DNA of 64,000 nt from Acidovorax sp. NCPPB 3576 (lineage in GTDB: Bacteria > Pseudomonadota > Gammaproteobacteria > Burkholderiales > Burkholderiaceae_C), in contig NZ_CP097267.1 in the NCBI RefSeq assembly GCF_028473605.1, positions 2,596,501-2,660,500 of the forward strand, in the 5' to 3' direction. Position numbers and translations under genes: made by a program. Below the pieces are notes generated by a model. The model did no database searches and had not been told where the DNA came from. It saw only the letters and a program-made list of their open reading frames with translations. This document shows positions 7,352 to 16,131 of the stretch, in pieces; the first letter of the stretch is position 1, and each line of letters starts with the position of its first letter.

Positions 7352-10300
7352 ATGGGCTATGAAATCTTCTTTCTCGGCGGGCTGCATCTTCTGCTGATCG
7401 CCGTACTGGCGCTGCTGCCCGGCAGCGAGCTGCTGCAGCCGTCGCGGCGCACCCGGGTGCAGGCCGGCCTGGTGGCAGGGCTTGCCTCGGTGCTGATCAT
7501 GGTGTTCACCCGGGCATTCGATCCCCTGTATGCCGATCTGCCCCACCCCACCGTGACGGCCGTGTGTGCGCTCATGTTCGGCCCGCTGGCCGGTGCCCTT
7601 TGCGCGGCGGCCACCGCCGTCGGCTTTTGGGTGCTGTCCGCCGGCCCGCTTAACGCAGGGCTGGGCGTGATCGCCTCGGTGCTGGCCGTGAGCCTGCTGT
7701 GGCGTGCGGTGCGCCAGGGCACGGGGCTGAATCTTTGGGTGGCGATCGTTGCCCTGGCCGCCTGCCTGCCGCCACTCATGCTGTGGTGGCGCGAAGGGTC
7801 GGCGGGCTTCTTGCCGGACGGAGACCTGCTGCCCTGGCTGCAGCAGATGCCCTGGCGCTATGGCATGGGCTTTTTGATCCTGGGCGGGGGCACGCAACTG
7901 CTGTGCGGCCGGGCCCAGTCGCTGCAGACGCTGCTCCGGCAGGAGCAAGAGCTGCTCATGGCGCTCGATGCCACCGGCGGCGGCCGCTGGGAGTGGGACG
8001 TGCCCCAGCGCCGGTTCTCCTACCGCGGCAGCTTCTATCAGGCCTTCGGGCTGGAAGACCGCGACACCCGCCGTGGCGCCGGCTCGGCGGCTCGGGATGC
8101 GAGCGACTGGCAGCGCTGGAACGAGCGCCGCCACCCCGACGACGCCGCCCGCCTGGCCACCTACCTGCAGCGCGCGATGGAGGGGCAGGAAGACAGCTTC
8201 AACGCCGAGTTCCGCATGCAGGACATAGAGGGCCGCTGGCGCTGGGTGATCGCCCGGGGCCAGGTGGCCGAGCGCGACGCGCACGGACGGCCGGTGCGCC
8301 TGGTGGGCATGGACCTGGACGTCACCTCCCTGCACGAGATGCAGGAGGCGTTGCGGCTGTCGGAGATCAAATACACCACCATCTACCAGATGCTGCCCGA
8401 CCCCGCCGGGGTGACGCGGCTGGCCGACGGCTGCTACCTGGACGTGAACGAGGCCTTCACCGAACTGCTGGGCTACACCCGGGAAGAGACCTTGGGCCGC
8501 ACCTCGCTGGAGCTGAACATCTGGGTCTACCCCGAGCAGCGCGCGCAGATGGTGGCGATGCACCGGCGCGACGGCTACGTGGACCGCATGCCCATGGTGG
8601 CCCAGCGCGGCAACCGGCCCATTCCCGGCCTGATGTCGGCGCGGCCCGTGACGATGTCGGGCGAGGAGTGCATCGTCTTCGTGTTCCACGACATGACGGC
8701 CGAAGAGCGCAGCCGCGCCCAGCTCATGGACGCCAACCGCCTGCTGCAGCAGGCCGGACGCATGGCCCGCATGGGTGCGTGGGAGCACATCGTGGGCGAG
8801 GGACTGGTGTACTGGTCCGATGTGTCGTACAGCATTCACGGCCTGCCGCCCGACGCGCCGCTGCCGCGCAACGATTACCTGGAGCGGTTCGTGGCACCGC
8901 CATTCCGCGAGATGCTGCGCGAGCGGTTCCGCCAGTGCATCGTCGATCAGGCCGAGTGGAGCATGGAGGTGCAGATCGTGCGGGCCGACGACGGGCGGAG
9001 CGTCTGGGTCAGCGCCAGCGCCGAGCCCGTGCTGGAGAACGGCCACGTCACCCGCGTGCGCGGCGTGATCCAGGACATCGACGAATCCCGGCGCGCTACC
9101 GAACGGCTGAGCCAGTCCGAGGACCGCTTCGCCCGCGTGTTCCGACTCATGCCCTACCCCATGGGCCTGTCGCGCCGCGATGACGGCGCCTACATCGACG
9201 TCAACCCCGCCTGGGAGGCGATGCTGGGCATTCCCCGGGACGAGGCCATCGGCCGCACCTCCGTCGAGCTGGGCATCGTCACGCAAGAAGAGCGCGCGGC
9301 GCTCGTGAAGTCCGTGCAGGACCGCACCGCCATCAACGGCGTGGAAATCACGATGCACACGCGCCACGACGGTTCGCGCACGGTGCTGCAGTCCATGCAC
9401 TCCACCGAGATCGACGGCGTGCCGGCCTGGCTGTTCTCGGGGCATGACATCACCGAACGCAAGCGCATGGAAGACCAGGTGCGCGAGCGCGAGGCGCTGC
9501 TGTCGCTCACCATCTCGGCCGCCTCCATCGGCCTGTGGGACTGGAACCTGCAGACCGGCACGCTCACCGGCGACCGCCGCTGGCGCGACCTGCAGGGCCT
9601 GCCACCCGCCGGCGGCGACCCGTCGCCGGTGCACTGGACCGCCGGCATGGCGCCCGCCGACATCGAGGCGGTCACCACCGAACTGGCACGCCACACCGCC
9701 CACCCCGCCACGCCGTTCGACGCCACCTGGCAGATCGCGCTGCCCCAGGGGCCCGGCCGCTGGGTGCGCAACCTGGGCAAGATCGTGGACCACGACGAGG
9801 CCGGCCGGCCGCAGCGCATGCTGGGCGTGGGCATCGACGTGAGCAGCCAGCGCGTGCAGGAAGAGCTGCTGCAAAAGCTCGCCCATTTCGATGCGCTCAC
9901 CGGCCTGCCCAACCGGGTGCTGCTGGCCACGCGGCTGCAGCAGGTCATGGCGCGGGCGCGTGAGCGGGGCCAGTTGCTGGGCGTGGCCTACCTCGACCTG
10001 GACGACTTCAAGCCCGTGAACGACCGGCTCGGCCACGACGCGGGCGACCGCCTGCTGGTGATCGTGGCCGGCCGTCTCACGCGGGCATTGCGCCCCGTGG
10101 ACTGCGTGGCGCGGCTGGGCGGCGACGAATTCGTCATCCTGCTGCCCGACCTGGCGACCCGCGCCGACGGCGAGCGCCTGCTGCGCCGGGTGATGGAAAG
10201 CGTGGCCGCGCCCTACACCCTGGGCACTGAGCGCGTCGCCGTGACGGTGACGGCCAGCGTGGGCTACACCATCTACCCCGACGACGACGCGGACGCCGAT

Positions 10301-11203
10301 GCCCTGCTGCGCCATGCCGACCAGGCCATGTACGCGGCCAAGCAGTCCGGGCGCAACCGCTTCCACGCCTTCGACGCCGCGCAGGAGCGCGCGCTGCAAA
10401 GCCACCGCGAACAGGGCGAGAAGGTGCGCGATGCCATCGCGGCGGGCGAATTCGCCCTCTTCCTGCAGCCCAAGGTGGACATGCGCCTGGGCACGGTGGT
10501 AGGCGCCGAGGCGCTGGCACGCTGGCACCACCCGCAGCGCGGCACCCTGTCGCCCGGCGCCTTCCTGCACCTCATGGACGGCACCGACCTGGAGACCGTC
10601 TTCGGCGAGTGGGTGGTGGACACGGCGCTGGACTGCATCGCCGCCCTGCTGCGCGCCGGCCTGCGGCTACCGGTGAGCGTTAACATCTCGGCCCAGCACC
10701 TGCAGCGCGAAGGCTTTGCCGACTGGCTGGCCGGCCGCCTGGCGCAGCGGCCCGACGTGCCCGCAAACCTGCTGGACATGGAGATCACCGAAAGCGCGGC
10801 GCTCTACGACATCGGCCACGTCGCGCTGCAGCTGCAGCAGTTGCGCGACCTGGGCGTCACGGTGTCGCTGGACGATTTCGGCACGGGGTACTCGTCGCTC
10901 ACCTACCTGCGCCGCCTGCCCATGGACACGCTCAAGCTCGACCAGAGCTTCGTGCACGGGATGATGACCGACTCGGGCGACCTGGCCATCGTGCAGGGCG
11001 TGATCGGGCTGGCGCGCTCGTTCGGCTACTCCATCGTCGCCGAAGGCGTGGAAACCGTGGAGCAAGGGCAGATGTTGCAGCAGATGGGATGCGCGCTGGC
11101 GCAGGGCTACTGCATCGCCCGGCCCATGCCGGCGGATGAACTGCCGCAGTGGCTGGCGCAATGGCATGCGCCCGAAGGCTGGCAACCGCGGCGCGGGCTT
11201 TGA
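7352..11203 (+). CDS. Membrane multi-PAS diguanylate cyclase/phosphodiesterase (GGDEF-EAL)
   Basis: A 1283-residue cyclic-di-GMP signalling protein. Residues 1 to about 190 form a membrane sensor with several hydrophobic helices. Five PAS-like units follow (about 195-330, 335-455, 460-590, 590-715 and 715-845), two of them sharing the pattern DVNEAF/DVNPAW followed by GRTSLEL/GRTSVEL. The GGDEF domain starts at FDALTGLPNR and has an intact GGDEF at 923-927 plus an RPVD inhibitory-site motif five residues upstream. The EAL domain has EAL at 1053-1055, MEITES, LDDFGTGYSSL and AEGVET, so both activities could be functional. No neighbour suggests its input signal. The start is the first ATG of the frame, with weak ribosome-binding context. 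Confidence 0.94.
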   Translation: MGYEIFFLGGLHLLLIAVLALLPGSELLQPSRRTRVQAGLVAGLASVLIMVFTRAFDPLYADLPHPTVTAVCALMFGPLAGALCAAATAVGFWVLSAGPLNAGLGVIASVLAVSLLWRAVRQGTGLNLWVAIVALAACLPPLMLWWREGSAGFLPDGDLLPWLQQMPWRYGMGFLILGGGTQLLCGRAQSLQTLLRQEQELLMALDATGGGRWEWDVPQRRFSYRGSFYQAFGLEDRDTRRGAGSAARDASDWQRWNERRHPDDAARLATYLQRAMEGQEDSFNAEFRMQDIEGRWRWVIARGQVAERDAHGRPVRLVGMDLDVTSLHEMQEALRLSEIKYTTIYQMLPDPAGVTRLADGCYLDVNEAFTELLGYTREETLGRTSLELNIWVYPEQRAQMVAMHRRDGYVDRMPMVAQRGNRPIPGLMSARPVTMSGEECIVFVFHDMTAEERSRAQLMDANRLLQQAGRMARMGAWEHIVGEGLVYWSDVSYSIHGLPPDAPLPRNDYLERFVAPPFREMLRERFRQCIVDQAEWSMEVQIVRADDGRSVWVSASAEPVLENGHVTRVRGVIQDIDESRRATERLSQSEDRFARVFRLMPYPMGLSRRDDGAYIDVNPAWEAMLGIPRDEAIGRTSVELGIVTQEERAALVKSVQDRTAINGVEITMHTRHDGSRTVLQSMHSTEIDGVPAWLFSGHDITERKRMEDQVREREALLSLTISAASIGLWDWNLQTGTLTGDRRWRDLQGLPPAGGDPSPVHWTAGMAPADIEAVTTELARHTAHPATPFDATWQIALPQGPGRWVRNLGKIVDHDEAGRPQRMLGVGIDVSSQRVQEELLQKLAHFDALTGLPNRVLLATRLQQVMARARERGQLLGVAYLDLDDFKPVNDRLGHDAGDRLLVIVAGRLTRALRPVDCVARLGGDEFVILLPDLATRADGERLLRRVMESVAAPYTLGTERVAVTVTASVGYTIYPDDDADADALLRHADQAMYAAKQSGRNRFHAFDAAQERALQSHREQGEKVRDAIAAGEFALFLQPKVDMRLGTVVGAEALARWHHPQRGTLSPGAFLHLMDGTDLETVFGEWVVDTALDCIAALLRAGLRLPVSVNISAQHLQREGFADWLAGRLAQRPDVPANLLDMEITESAALYDIGHVALQLQQLRDLGVTVSLDDFGTGYSSLTYLRRLPMDTLKLDQSFVHGMMTDSGDLAIVQGVIGLARSFGYSIVAEGVETVEQGQMLQQMGCALAQGYCIARPMPADELPQWLAQWHAPEGWQPRRGL

Positions 11204-11208
11204 CGGCA

Positions 11209-11232
11209 GGCCGGTTCCGCCAGAAACCGGCC
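11209..11232 (+). terminator. Hairpin after the GGDEF-EAL gene
   Basis: GGCCGGTT pairs with AACCGGCC across an 8-base loop, six bases after the stop codon. No T-run follows, so it is a weak intrinsic terminator or an RNA-end stabilising hairpin. Confidence 0.35.
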
Positions 11233-11287
11233 ACCGTGGCACCGAACGGCGCCGCGTAGCGCACCGCTGCATGCCGCGTGAGGCTTG

Positions 11288-11349
11288 GTGTCAAAAAGGC
11301 CTCCATCGCAATATCCACTAGGGCATATTGCTATACAAATAATAGCAAA
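11288..11349 (-). repeat. Dispersed palindromic repeat, copy 3 (intergenic, most complete)
   Basis: Read on the minus strand it has a stem TTTGCTAT...ATAGCAATA, the core ATGCCCTAGT, then ATTGCGATGGAGG and a T-run ending TTTTTGAC. It is the best reference copy for the family because it is free of coding constraint. Confidence 0.8.
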
Positions 11350-11668
11350 TGGCTGCACCGCCTGGCGACGATTCCAGCCGAGTCACCGGCTCGGCCCACC
11401 GCGGGGGCCGACAAGGCGCCCCGTTCAACACCCCTTTCGCTCGCGCAGCACGGCAAGCGCAGGGCTGCGCCTCGCCGGCACCACCCCGCCCTTGCCATTT
11501 CATTCTGAAAAACAAGAATGATTTAAATACATATAAGGCAATATTGATTAATGCCATAAGAATATCGTTGATATTTAAAATACTCATTCTCTGAATAAAA
11601 TATTCTGGGCATCAACTGAGATAAAGTATTGCCGGACAGTTCATTTAAAGCAGGCTCGAATGCGATTG

Positions 11669-11698
11669 TTTTAAATGCCATTGATTTAAATGCCATTG
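11669..11698. repeat. 15-bp tandem repeat with nested palindrome
   Basis: Two adjacent copies of WTTTAAATGCCATTG differ at one base. The second copy runs into TGCCATTGGCA (11691-11701), an 11-bp palindrome. Lying about 180 bp before the zinc dehydrogenase start, this could be an operator; no factor is known. Confidence 0.55.
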
Positions 11699-11879
11699 GC
11701 ATGGGGGCGATTTTTGGCAGCGTACGAATGACATGGCTGCATCCCTGTCGATACAAAGGTTATCAATGGATCACTGACGCCGCAACTGGCGGTTTTCACC
11801 TATGTTCTGCGACGCAATGCCAATGCGGATTCCGCCCTGGCATTTCGCACCAAAAATAATTCGGAGGTATGAAGAAGGT

Positions 11880-12899
11880 ATGCACGCAATTGGTTTGATC
11901 GATAAGCAAAAACTGGGTTTGATCACCCACCACGACATCGATGCGTTTGCAGCCGATGGCGTGGAAATCGACATCGTCCTGTCAGGCATCTGCGGAACGG
12001 ACCTGGCGGTCCTGTCCGGCCGGGAGGAAGGGCAAATCGGCGTCGTTCGCGGCCACGAAGCGGTCGGCGTGATCACCCAGGTGGGCGCAGGCGTCAAATA
12101 CCTGCGCGCAGGAATGCGGGTGGTGGTGGACCCCAACGAATATTGCGGAACCTGCGAATTCTGCTCGTGCGGCCAAACCCACCTGTGCAATGGCGGCGCC
12201 AATGCGGCGCTGAATATCGCGGGGGTCAACAAGCATGGCACGTTTGCCGAACGCTTCGTCACCCGCGAGCGGTTCGTCTATCCCCTGCCGGACGACATGA
12301 GCTGGGAAACCGGCGTATTGATCGAACCCGTCGCCTGCATTTTGAACAACATCGACCAGGCAGCGATTCAGGCAGGCGAAAGGGTTTTGCTGCTCGGCTC
12401 GGGGCCCATGAGCCTGGTCGCGCAACTGCTTTTGCGCGCGATGGGGGTCAATACCCTCGCCACCGATCTGAACCCGCACCGGATCGAATTCGGCCGTTCG
12501 CTCGGACTGGAGGTCGTGCATCCCGACGACCTCGATGCCCGCATGCAGCAGGGCCACGTGGATGCCGCCATCGACACCGTTGGCAATCAGCTGGGAACGG
12601 CCGCTCGGTATATTCGCCGGGGCGGCAGAATCGTCCTTTTCGGATTCAACGGCAATTATCAATACCCGTTGCCCGTCAAGCATTTTCTTGTCAACGCCAT
12701 CAGCATTATTTCCGCCGGTGAATATAACCAGCATTTTCCCCGTGCACTGCGCATGGCAAAAATGTTGCCCGAACTGGGCCGCCTGGTAACGCACCGCTAC
12801 GGACTGGAGGCTTACGCCACGGCATTCGATGGGCTGCTGAACGACCCGTCCGTGCCCACGATCAAGGGTGTTTTCACGCCGAACCCGCAATACCTGTGA
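11880..12899 (+). CDS. Zinc-dependent medium-chain dehydrogenase (sorbitol/threonine dehydrogenase-like)
   Basis: A 339-residue zinc alcohol dehydrogenase of the MDR superfamily, expected to oxidise a polyol, sugar or secondary alcohol with NAD(P). Catalytic zinc ligands are Cys38 (GICGTD), His59-Glu60 (RGHEAVG) and probably Glu149 (IEPVACI). Structural zinc ligands are Cys89, Cys92, Cys95 and Cys103. The nucleotide loop is GSGPMS, with Ser where GxGxxG has its last Gly. The start is uncertain: ATG 11880 has GGAGG 12 bases upstream, and an out-of-frame ATG at 11869 opens a nine-codon frame. First gene of a five-gene run; AT-richer than its surroundings, which suggests acquisition. Confidence 0.88.
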   Translation: MHAIGLIDKQKLGLITHHDIDAFAADGVEIDIVLSGICGTDLAVLSGREEGQIGVVRGHEAVGVITQVGAGVKYLRAGMRVVVDPNEYCGTCEFCSCGQTHLCNGGANAALNIAGVNKHGTFAERFVTRERFVYPLPDDMSWETGVLIEPVACILNNIDQAAIQAGERVLLLGSGPMSLVAQLLLRAMGVNTLATDLNPHRIEFGRSLGLEVVHPDDLDARMQQGHVDAAIDTVGNQLGTAARYIRRGGRIVLFGFNGNYQYPLPVKHFLVNAISIISAGEYNQHFPRALRMAKMLPELGRLVTHRYGLEAYATAFDGLLNDPSVPTIKGVFTPNPQYL

Positions 12900-12936
12900 C
12901 CTCGGCCATCAATCAAAAAAACCAAAGGGAGTTACC

Positions 12937-13614
12937 GTGAAGGTCACTGTATTCAGCCAGATTTCCATCGACGGCAAATTGACATTGGGGGGCAATGGGG
13001 CATCGAGCAAGGCGCTGTTCCAGCGTTTCAACGATGACGACATGCGCTTCATCCATAAATTTCGCGGCGAGGTGGACGCCATCATGGTCGGCCGCAAAAC
13101 CATCGTCACTGACGACCCCCAGTTGACCAACCGTTATGAGGCCGGGCGCAACCCCATCCGCATCATTCCGACGGCATCGCTGGACTTCCCCGTGTCCGCC
13201 AAGGTCCTGAGTTCGCCCGAAGAAACCATCATCGCCACGACGGAGCAGGCGCGTGACCACGAGATGGTGGAGCAGATTCGCACCCAGGGAAAAGAAGTGA
13301 TTTTCGTCGGCGCATCGCAGGTGGATTTCAAGCTGCTTTTCCCCTTGCTCGAAGCGCGCGGAATCAAGCACATCATGGTCGAGGGCGGTGGCCAGTTGAA
13401 CTGGCAGATTTTCGATCTCGACCTGGTGGACGAAATCATCCTCATGCAATTGCCCATCATCATCGGCGGCTCGGAAACGACCACGCTGACCGACGGCGAA
13501 GGCTATCGAAACATCGAAATGACCAAGTCATTCAAGCTGCATGCCTTCGATGCGCGCTCCAACTACAACCTCATGCATTTCAAGCGCGAGCTGGCACCGC
13601 AAAGGACGCATTGA
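12937..13614 (+). CDS. RibD C-terminal-domain reductase family protein
   Basis: A 225-residue stand-alone RibD_C/dihydrofolate-reductase-fold protein. It opens with TVFSQISIDGKLTLGG and carries GEVDAIMVGRKTIVTDDPQL, IKHIMVEGGGQLNWQ and the late LPIIIGGSETTTL, all typical of the pyrimidine reductase branch. In riboflavin synthesis this fold reduces a ribosylamino-pyrimidine phosphate with NADPH. There is no RibD deaminase domain, so it is not a normal riboflavin gene. The GTG start has AGGGAG five bases upstream. It follows the dehydrogenase by 37 bp and shares one base with the next gene (TGATG), so the two are surely co-translated. The substrate is unknown. Confidence 0.85.
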   Translation: MKVTVFSQISIDGKLTLGGNGASSKALFQRFNDDDMRFIHKFRGEVDAIMVGRKTIVTDDPQLTNRYEAGRNPIRIIPTASLDFPVSAKVLSSPEETIIATTEQARDHEMVEQIRTQGKEVIFVGASQVDFKLLFPLLEARGIKHIMVEGGGQLNWQIFDLDLVDEIILMQLPIIIGGSETTTLTDGEGYRNIEMTKSFKLHAFDARSNYNLMHFKRELAPQRTH

Positions 13615-14267
13615 TGCCGGAAATCCGCGCTGTCATTTTCGATATGGACGGGGTACTGATCGACAGCGAACCCCTTTATATGGAGCAGGAAAGGCTTTCC
13701 TATGCCCGCTACGGCGTGACCCTCGACACGGCAGGGCTGTCGCGTTTCGTGGGAACCACTCAGCGGTACATGTGGAGCACCATCAAGGCGGAGCATGGCC
13801 TGGCCGAGCCGCTGGATTTCTTGATGGCACAACACCAAAAGCAGGTGGTTCAGGCCATGGGTAATGCCCCTCTTTCGGCCATGCCCGGGGTGCCGGATTT
13901 TCTCGGTACGTTGAAAGAAGCGGAAATACCTTGCGCCGTGGCCTCGTCTTCTCCCGCTGAACTGGTGGGGGTGATTTTGCAGAAAACCGAACTGCGGCCT
14001 TTTTTCGATCATGTGGTGTGTGGAACGGACGTCAAAAACAGCAAGCCCGACCCTGAAATCTTTCTTTTGGCAGCCGGCCGGCTGGGTGTCGCTCCCCATG
14101 AATGTGCGGTGATCGAAGATTCGAGCCACGGCGTGGCCGCTGCCAAAGCCGCAGGCATGTTTTGCATCGGATTCGTCAATCCCCATTCGGGACTGCAAGA
14201 CTTGAGCGCGGCGGATCGGTGCGTGCGCCACCATGACGAAATCGCGAAATGGTTTCTTGAGCAATGA
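13614..14267 (+). CDS. HAD-superfamily hydrolase (beta-phosphoglucomutase-like)
   Basis: A 217-residue HAD protein with a small helical cap. Motif I is FDMDGVLIDSE (nucleophile Asp10, acid/base Asp12), motif II is ASSSPAE, motif III Lys lies in SKPDPEIF and motif IV is EDSSHGV. These fit the beta-phosphoglucomutase/sugar-phosphatase subfamily, so it acts on a small phosphorylated metabolite, as phosphatase or mutase. It overlaps the RibD-like gene by one base and the DUF1349 gene by four. In riboflavin synthesis a HAD phosphatase follows the RibD reductase step, which makes the pairing notable, but that analogy is inference. Confidence 0.9.
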   Translation: MPEIRAVIFDMDGVLIDSEPLYMEQERLSYARYGVTLDTAGLSRFVGTTQRYMWSTIKAEHGLAEPLDFLMAQHQKQVVQAMGNAPLSAMPGVPDFLGTLKEAEIPCAVASSSPAELVGVILQKTELRPFFDHVVCGTDVKNSKPDPEIFLLAAGRLGVAPHECAVIEDSSHGVAAAKAAGMFCIGFVNPHSGLQDLSAADRCVRHHDEIAKWFLEQ

Positions 14268-14872
14268 CAATGAAAAAATTCAATATCGCGGATTTGAACT
14301 GGATCAATCAGCCGGCGTCATCTTCCATCACCGAACAGGAAATCGTCATTCGCACCGCCCCGGATACGGATTTTTGGCAGGGCACCTACTACGGGCTGGA
14401 ATATGACAACGCCCCTGCGCTCGTTCTTTCCAGCGAGGAAAAATTCTGGACCTTGAAAGCCAAGGTCGCCTTCGATTCCGCAGTGCACTTCGACCAATGC
14501 GGCCTGTTCATCTATCAGGACAGAAACCATTGGATGAAGAGCGGCATCGAATACCAGAGCAACGGCTATCAGCAATTGTTCGCCGTCGTGACGAATCATG
14601 GGTTTTCAGACTGGTCGATGGCCAATTTCGACCAAACCACGCAGACCATGCATTACCGGCTAAGCCGCCGGGGCAGCGATTTTCTGCTTGAAAACTCCCT
14701 CGATGGAATCCGCTTTAGCATGATGCGCATGTTCCATTTATTCGAAGCGCAAGGCGCGGTTCGATTCGGGTTCTTCGCCAGCAGCCCGGGCGACTCGTCA
14801 TTCGACGCGCATTTCTCGGACATCGAGTGGACGGAATGCCTTTGGAAAGAGCACGGCTCCAACCGCTTCTAA
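14264..14872 (+). CDS. DUF1349 (concanavalin-like) family protein
   Basis: A 202-residue protein resembling DUF1349. Visible features are the aromatic beta-rich segments TDFWQGTYYG, FWTLKAKVAFD, DQCGLFIYQDRNHWMKSGIEY and RFGFFASSP. The family has a beta-jelly-roll resembling ConA-like lectins and glycosidases, and no biochemical role is firmly known to me. No signal peptide is seen, so it is probably cytoplasmic. The ATG overlaps the HAD stop (ATGA); a second ATG two codons later (MKKFN) is an equally good start. The gene is followed after 31 bp by the transporter gene. Confidence 0.8.
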   Translation: MTMKKFNIADLNWINQPASSSITEQEIVIRTAPDTDFWQGTYYGLEYDNAPALVLSSEEKFWTLKAKVAFDSAVHFDQCGLFIYQDRNHWMKSGIEYQSNGYQQLFAVVTNHGFSDWSMANFDQTTQTMHYRLSRRGSDFLLENSLDGIRFSMMRMFHLFEAQGAVRFGFFASSPGDSSFDAHFSDIEWTECLWKEHGSNRF

Positions 14873-14903
14873 GACATAAGCCATACCCATATCCATATTC
14901 ACA

Positions 14904-16097
14904 ATGAAAACTTCCGTCGATCAGAACCGCCGCGCGCTCTACGCCTGCTACGCGGCCATGATGTGCTTGGCCATCGCCCTGAACTTTCTGCCGGTGTATC
15001 TGACCACGTTCAGCGACACCTTCGGAAACCAGGGCGGGCTGACTGCGGAGCAGCTGGGGCGAATCCCGGCCATCATGTTCCTCAGCTTCATCATTGCCAT
15101 CTTGGTGACCGGGCCTTTGGCGGACCGGGGCGATGCCAAGCGGATCATTCTTTTCGGGCTCGTCACCACCACTGCCGGCTTGGTGCTGGTCGGTTTTGCT
15201 CCGTCCTATGCCTTTTTGCTGTTTGCGGTCGCCGTGATGGGATTCGGCGCGGGCGTGCTGGACATGATCCTCAGTCCCATCGTGGTCGCACTCCAGCCCG
15301 ACCGGCGCAGCGCCGCCATGAATTGGCTGCATGCGTTTTTCTGCGTCGGAGCGGTGGGTGCCGTGCTGATCGCCAGCATCGGCCTGAAATGGGATGTGTC
15401 CTGGCGCATGGTTGCCCTGGGCATCACGATCGCGCCGGTCGTCACCTTTCTGCTGTTTCTCGGATTGAAGCTGCCGCCCCTGATCCAGGAAGACGCGCAA
15501 CGGGAATCGATGCCCCAACTGATCAAGCAGCCCTACTTCATCGCATGCCTGATCGCCATCTTTCTCGGGGGCGCCACGGAAACGGGGCTGTCGCAATGGC
15601 TGCCCACCTATGCGGAACAGGGCCTGGGGTATTCGAAGGAAGTGGGTGGCTTTGCCCTGGCCGGGTTTTCCGTCGGCATGGCGCTCGGCAGGATGGCCGC
15701 GGCCCTGCTGCATGAGCGCATCGCGCCGATTTCCCTGATGCTGGGCTGCTGCGCCGTGACCATCGGCCTTTTCTTCATCATCAGCTTTCCGCCAAGCCCG
15801 GCCGTGGCCATCGCCGCCAGCATCGCCGCCGGGTTTTCGGGCAGCTGCCTGTGGCCCACGATGCTGGCCATCACGGCGGACGCCTACCCTCGTGGTGGGG
15901 CAACCATGTTCGGCGTGCTGACCGCTTTCGGCAATGCCGGATGCAGCCTGATCCCCTGGCTGGTGGGGATCATCATCGAATACTCGGAAATCCACATCGG
16001 GCTGCTGGCCGTCGCCCTTTGCCCGGCGGGCATGATCGGCTTGCTCTTGTGGATGTCCCGACGGTCACGCAGGCAAGCACCGGCCCTGGCGCATTAG
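14904..16097 (+). CDS. MFS transporter (FucP-like)
   Basis: A 397-residue inner-membrane protein with about twelve hydrophobic helices. It has a loop GPLADRGDAKRI between helices 2 and 3, as in MFS proteins, and VLDMILSPIVVALQPDRRSAAMNWLHAFF, part of which resembles fucose-permease-type MFS members. It is the last gene of the operon and the only membrane protein in it, so it is the likely importer or exporter of the pathway's small molecule. Direction cannot be told. It is convergent with prpE, with 34 bp between the stops and no clear terminator there. Confidence 0.88.
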   Translation: MKTSVDQNRRALYACYAAMMCLAIALNFLPVYLTTFSDTFGNQGGLTAEQLGRIPAIMFLSFIIAILVTGPLADRGDAKRIILFGLVTTTAGLVLVGFAPSYAFLLFAVAVMGFGAGVLDMILSPIVVALQPDRRSAAMNWLHAFFCVGAVGAVLIASIGLKWDVSWRMVALGITIAPVVTFLLFLGLKLPPLIQEDAQRESMPQLIKQPYFIACLIAIFLGGATETGLSQWLPTYAEQGLGYSKEVGGFALAGFSVGMALGRMAAALLHERIAPISLMLGCCAVTIGLFFIISFPPSPAVAIAASIAAGFSGSCLWPTMLAITADAYPRGGATMFGVLTAFGNAGCSLIPWLVGIIIEYSEIHIGLLAVALCPAGMIGLLLWMSRRSRRQAPALAH

Positions 16098-16131
16098 CGC
16101 AAAAGCCGGTTTTCATTAGCGAATCGGTGCA

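Larger units (their letters stand above)
11204..11879. other. 676-bp intergenic region, AT-rich in its second half
   Basis: No convincing gene is seen. From the left it holds a hairpin at 11209-11232, a dispersed repeat at 11288-11349, and from about 11500 clearly AT-rich DNA with TTTAAAT stretches and a 15-bp tandem repeat at 11669-11698. The AT-rich part lies directly before the zinc dehydrogenase operon and is the likely site of its promoter and regulatory sequences. No regulator gene for that operon is found here or next to it. Confidence 0.6.

Noticed and set aside
6365..10570. A 1401-residue open frame on the minus strand
   Set aside because: It lies antisense to the EamA and GGDEF-EAL genes. 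Its His/Arg/Gln-rich composition has no recognisable motif; it is a GC-rich shadow of the real frames.
16098..16131. Terminator between the MFS gene and prpE
   Set aside because: AAAAGCCGGTTTT has only a four-pair A/T stem, too weak to call.
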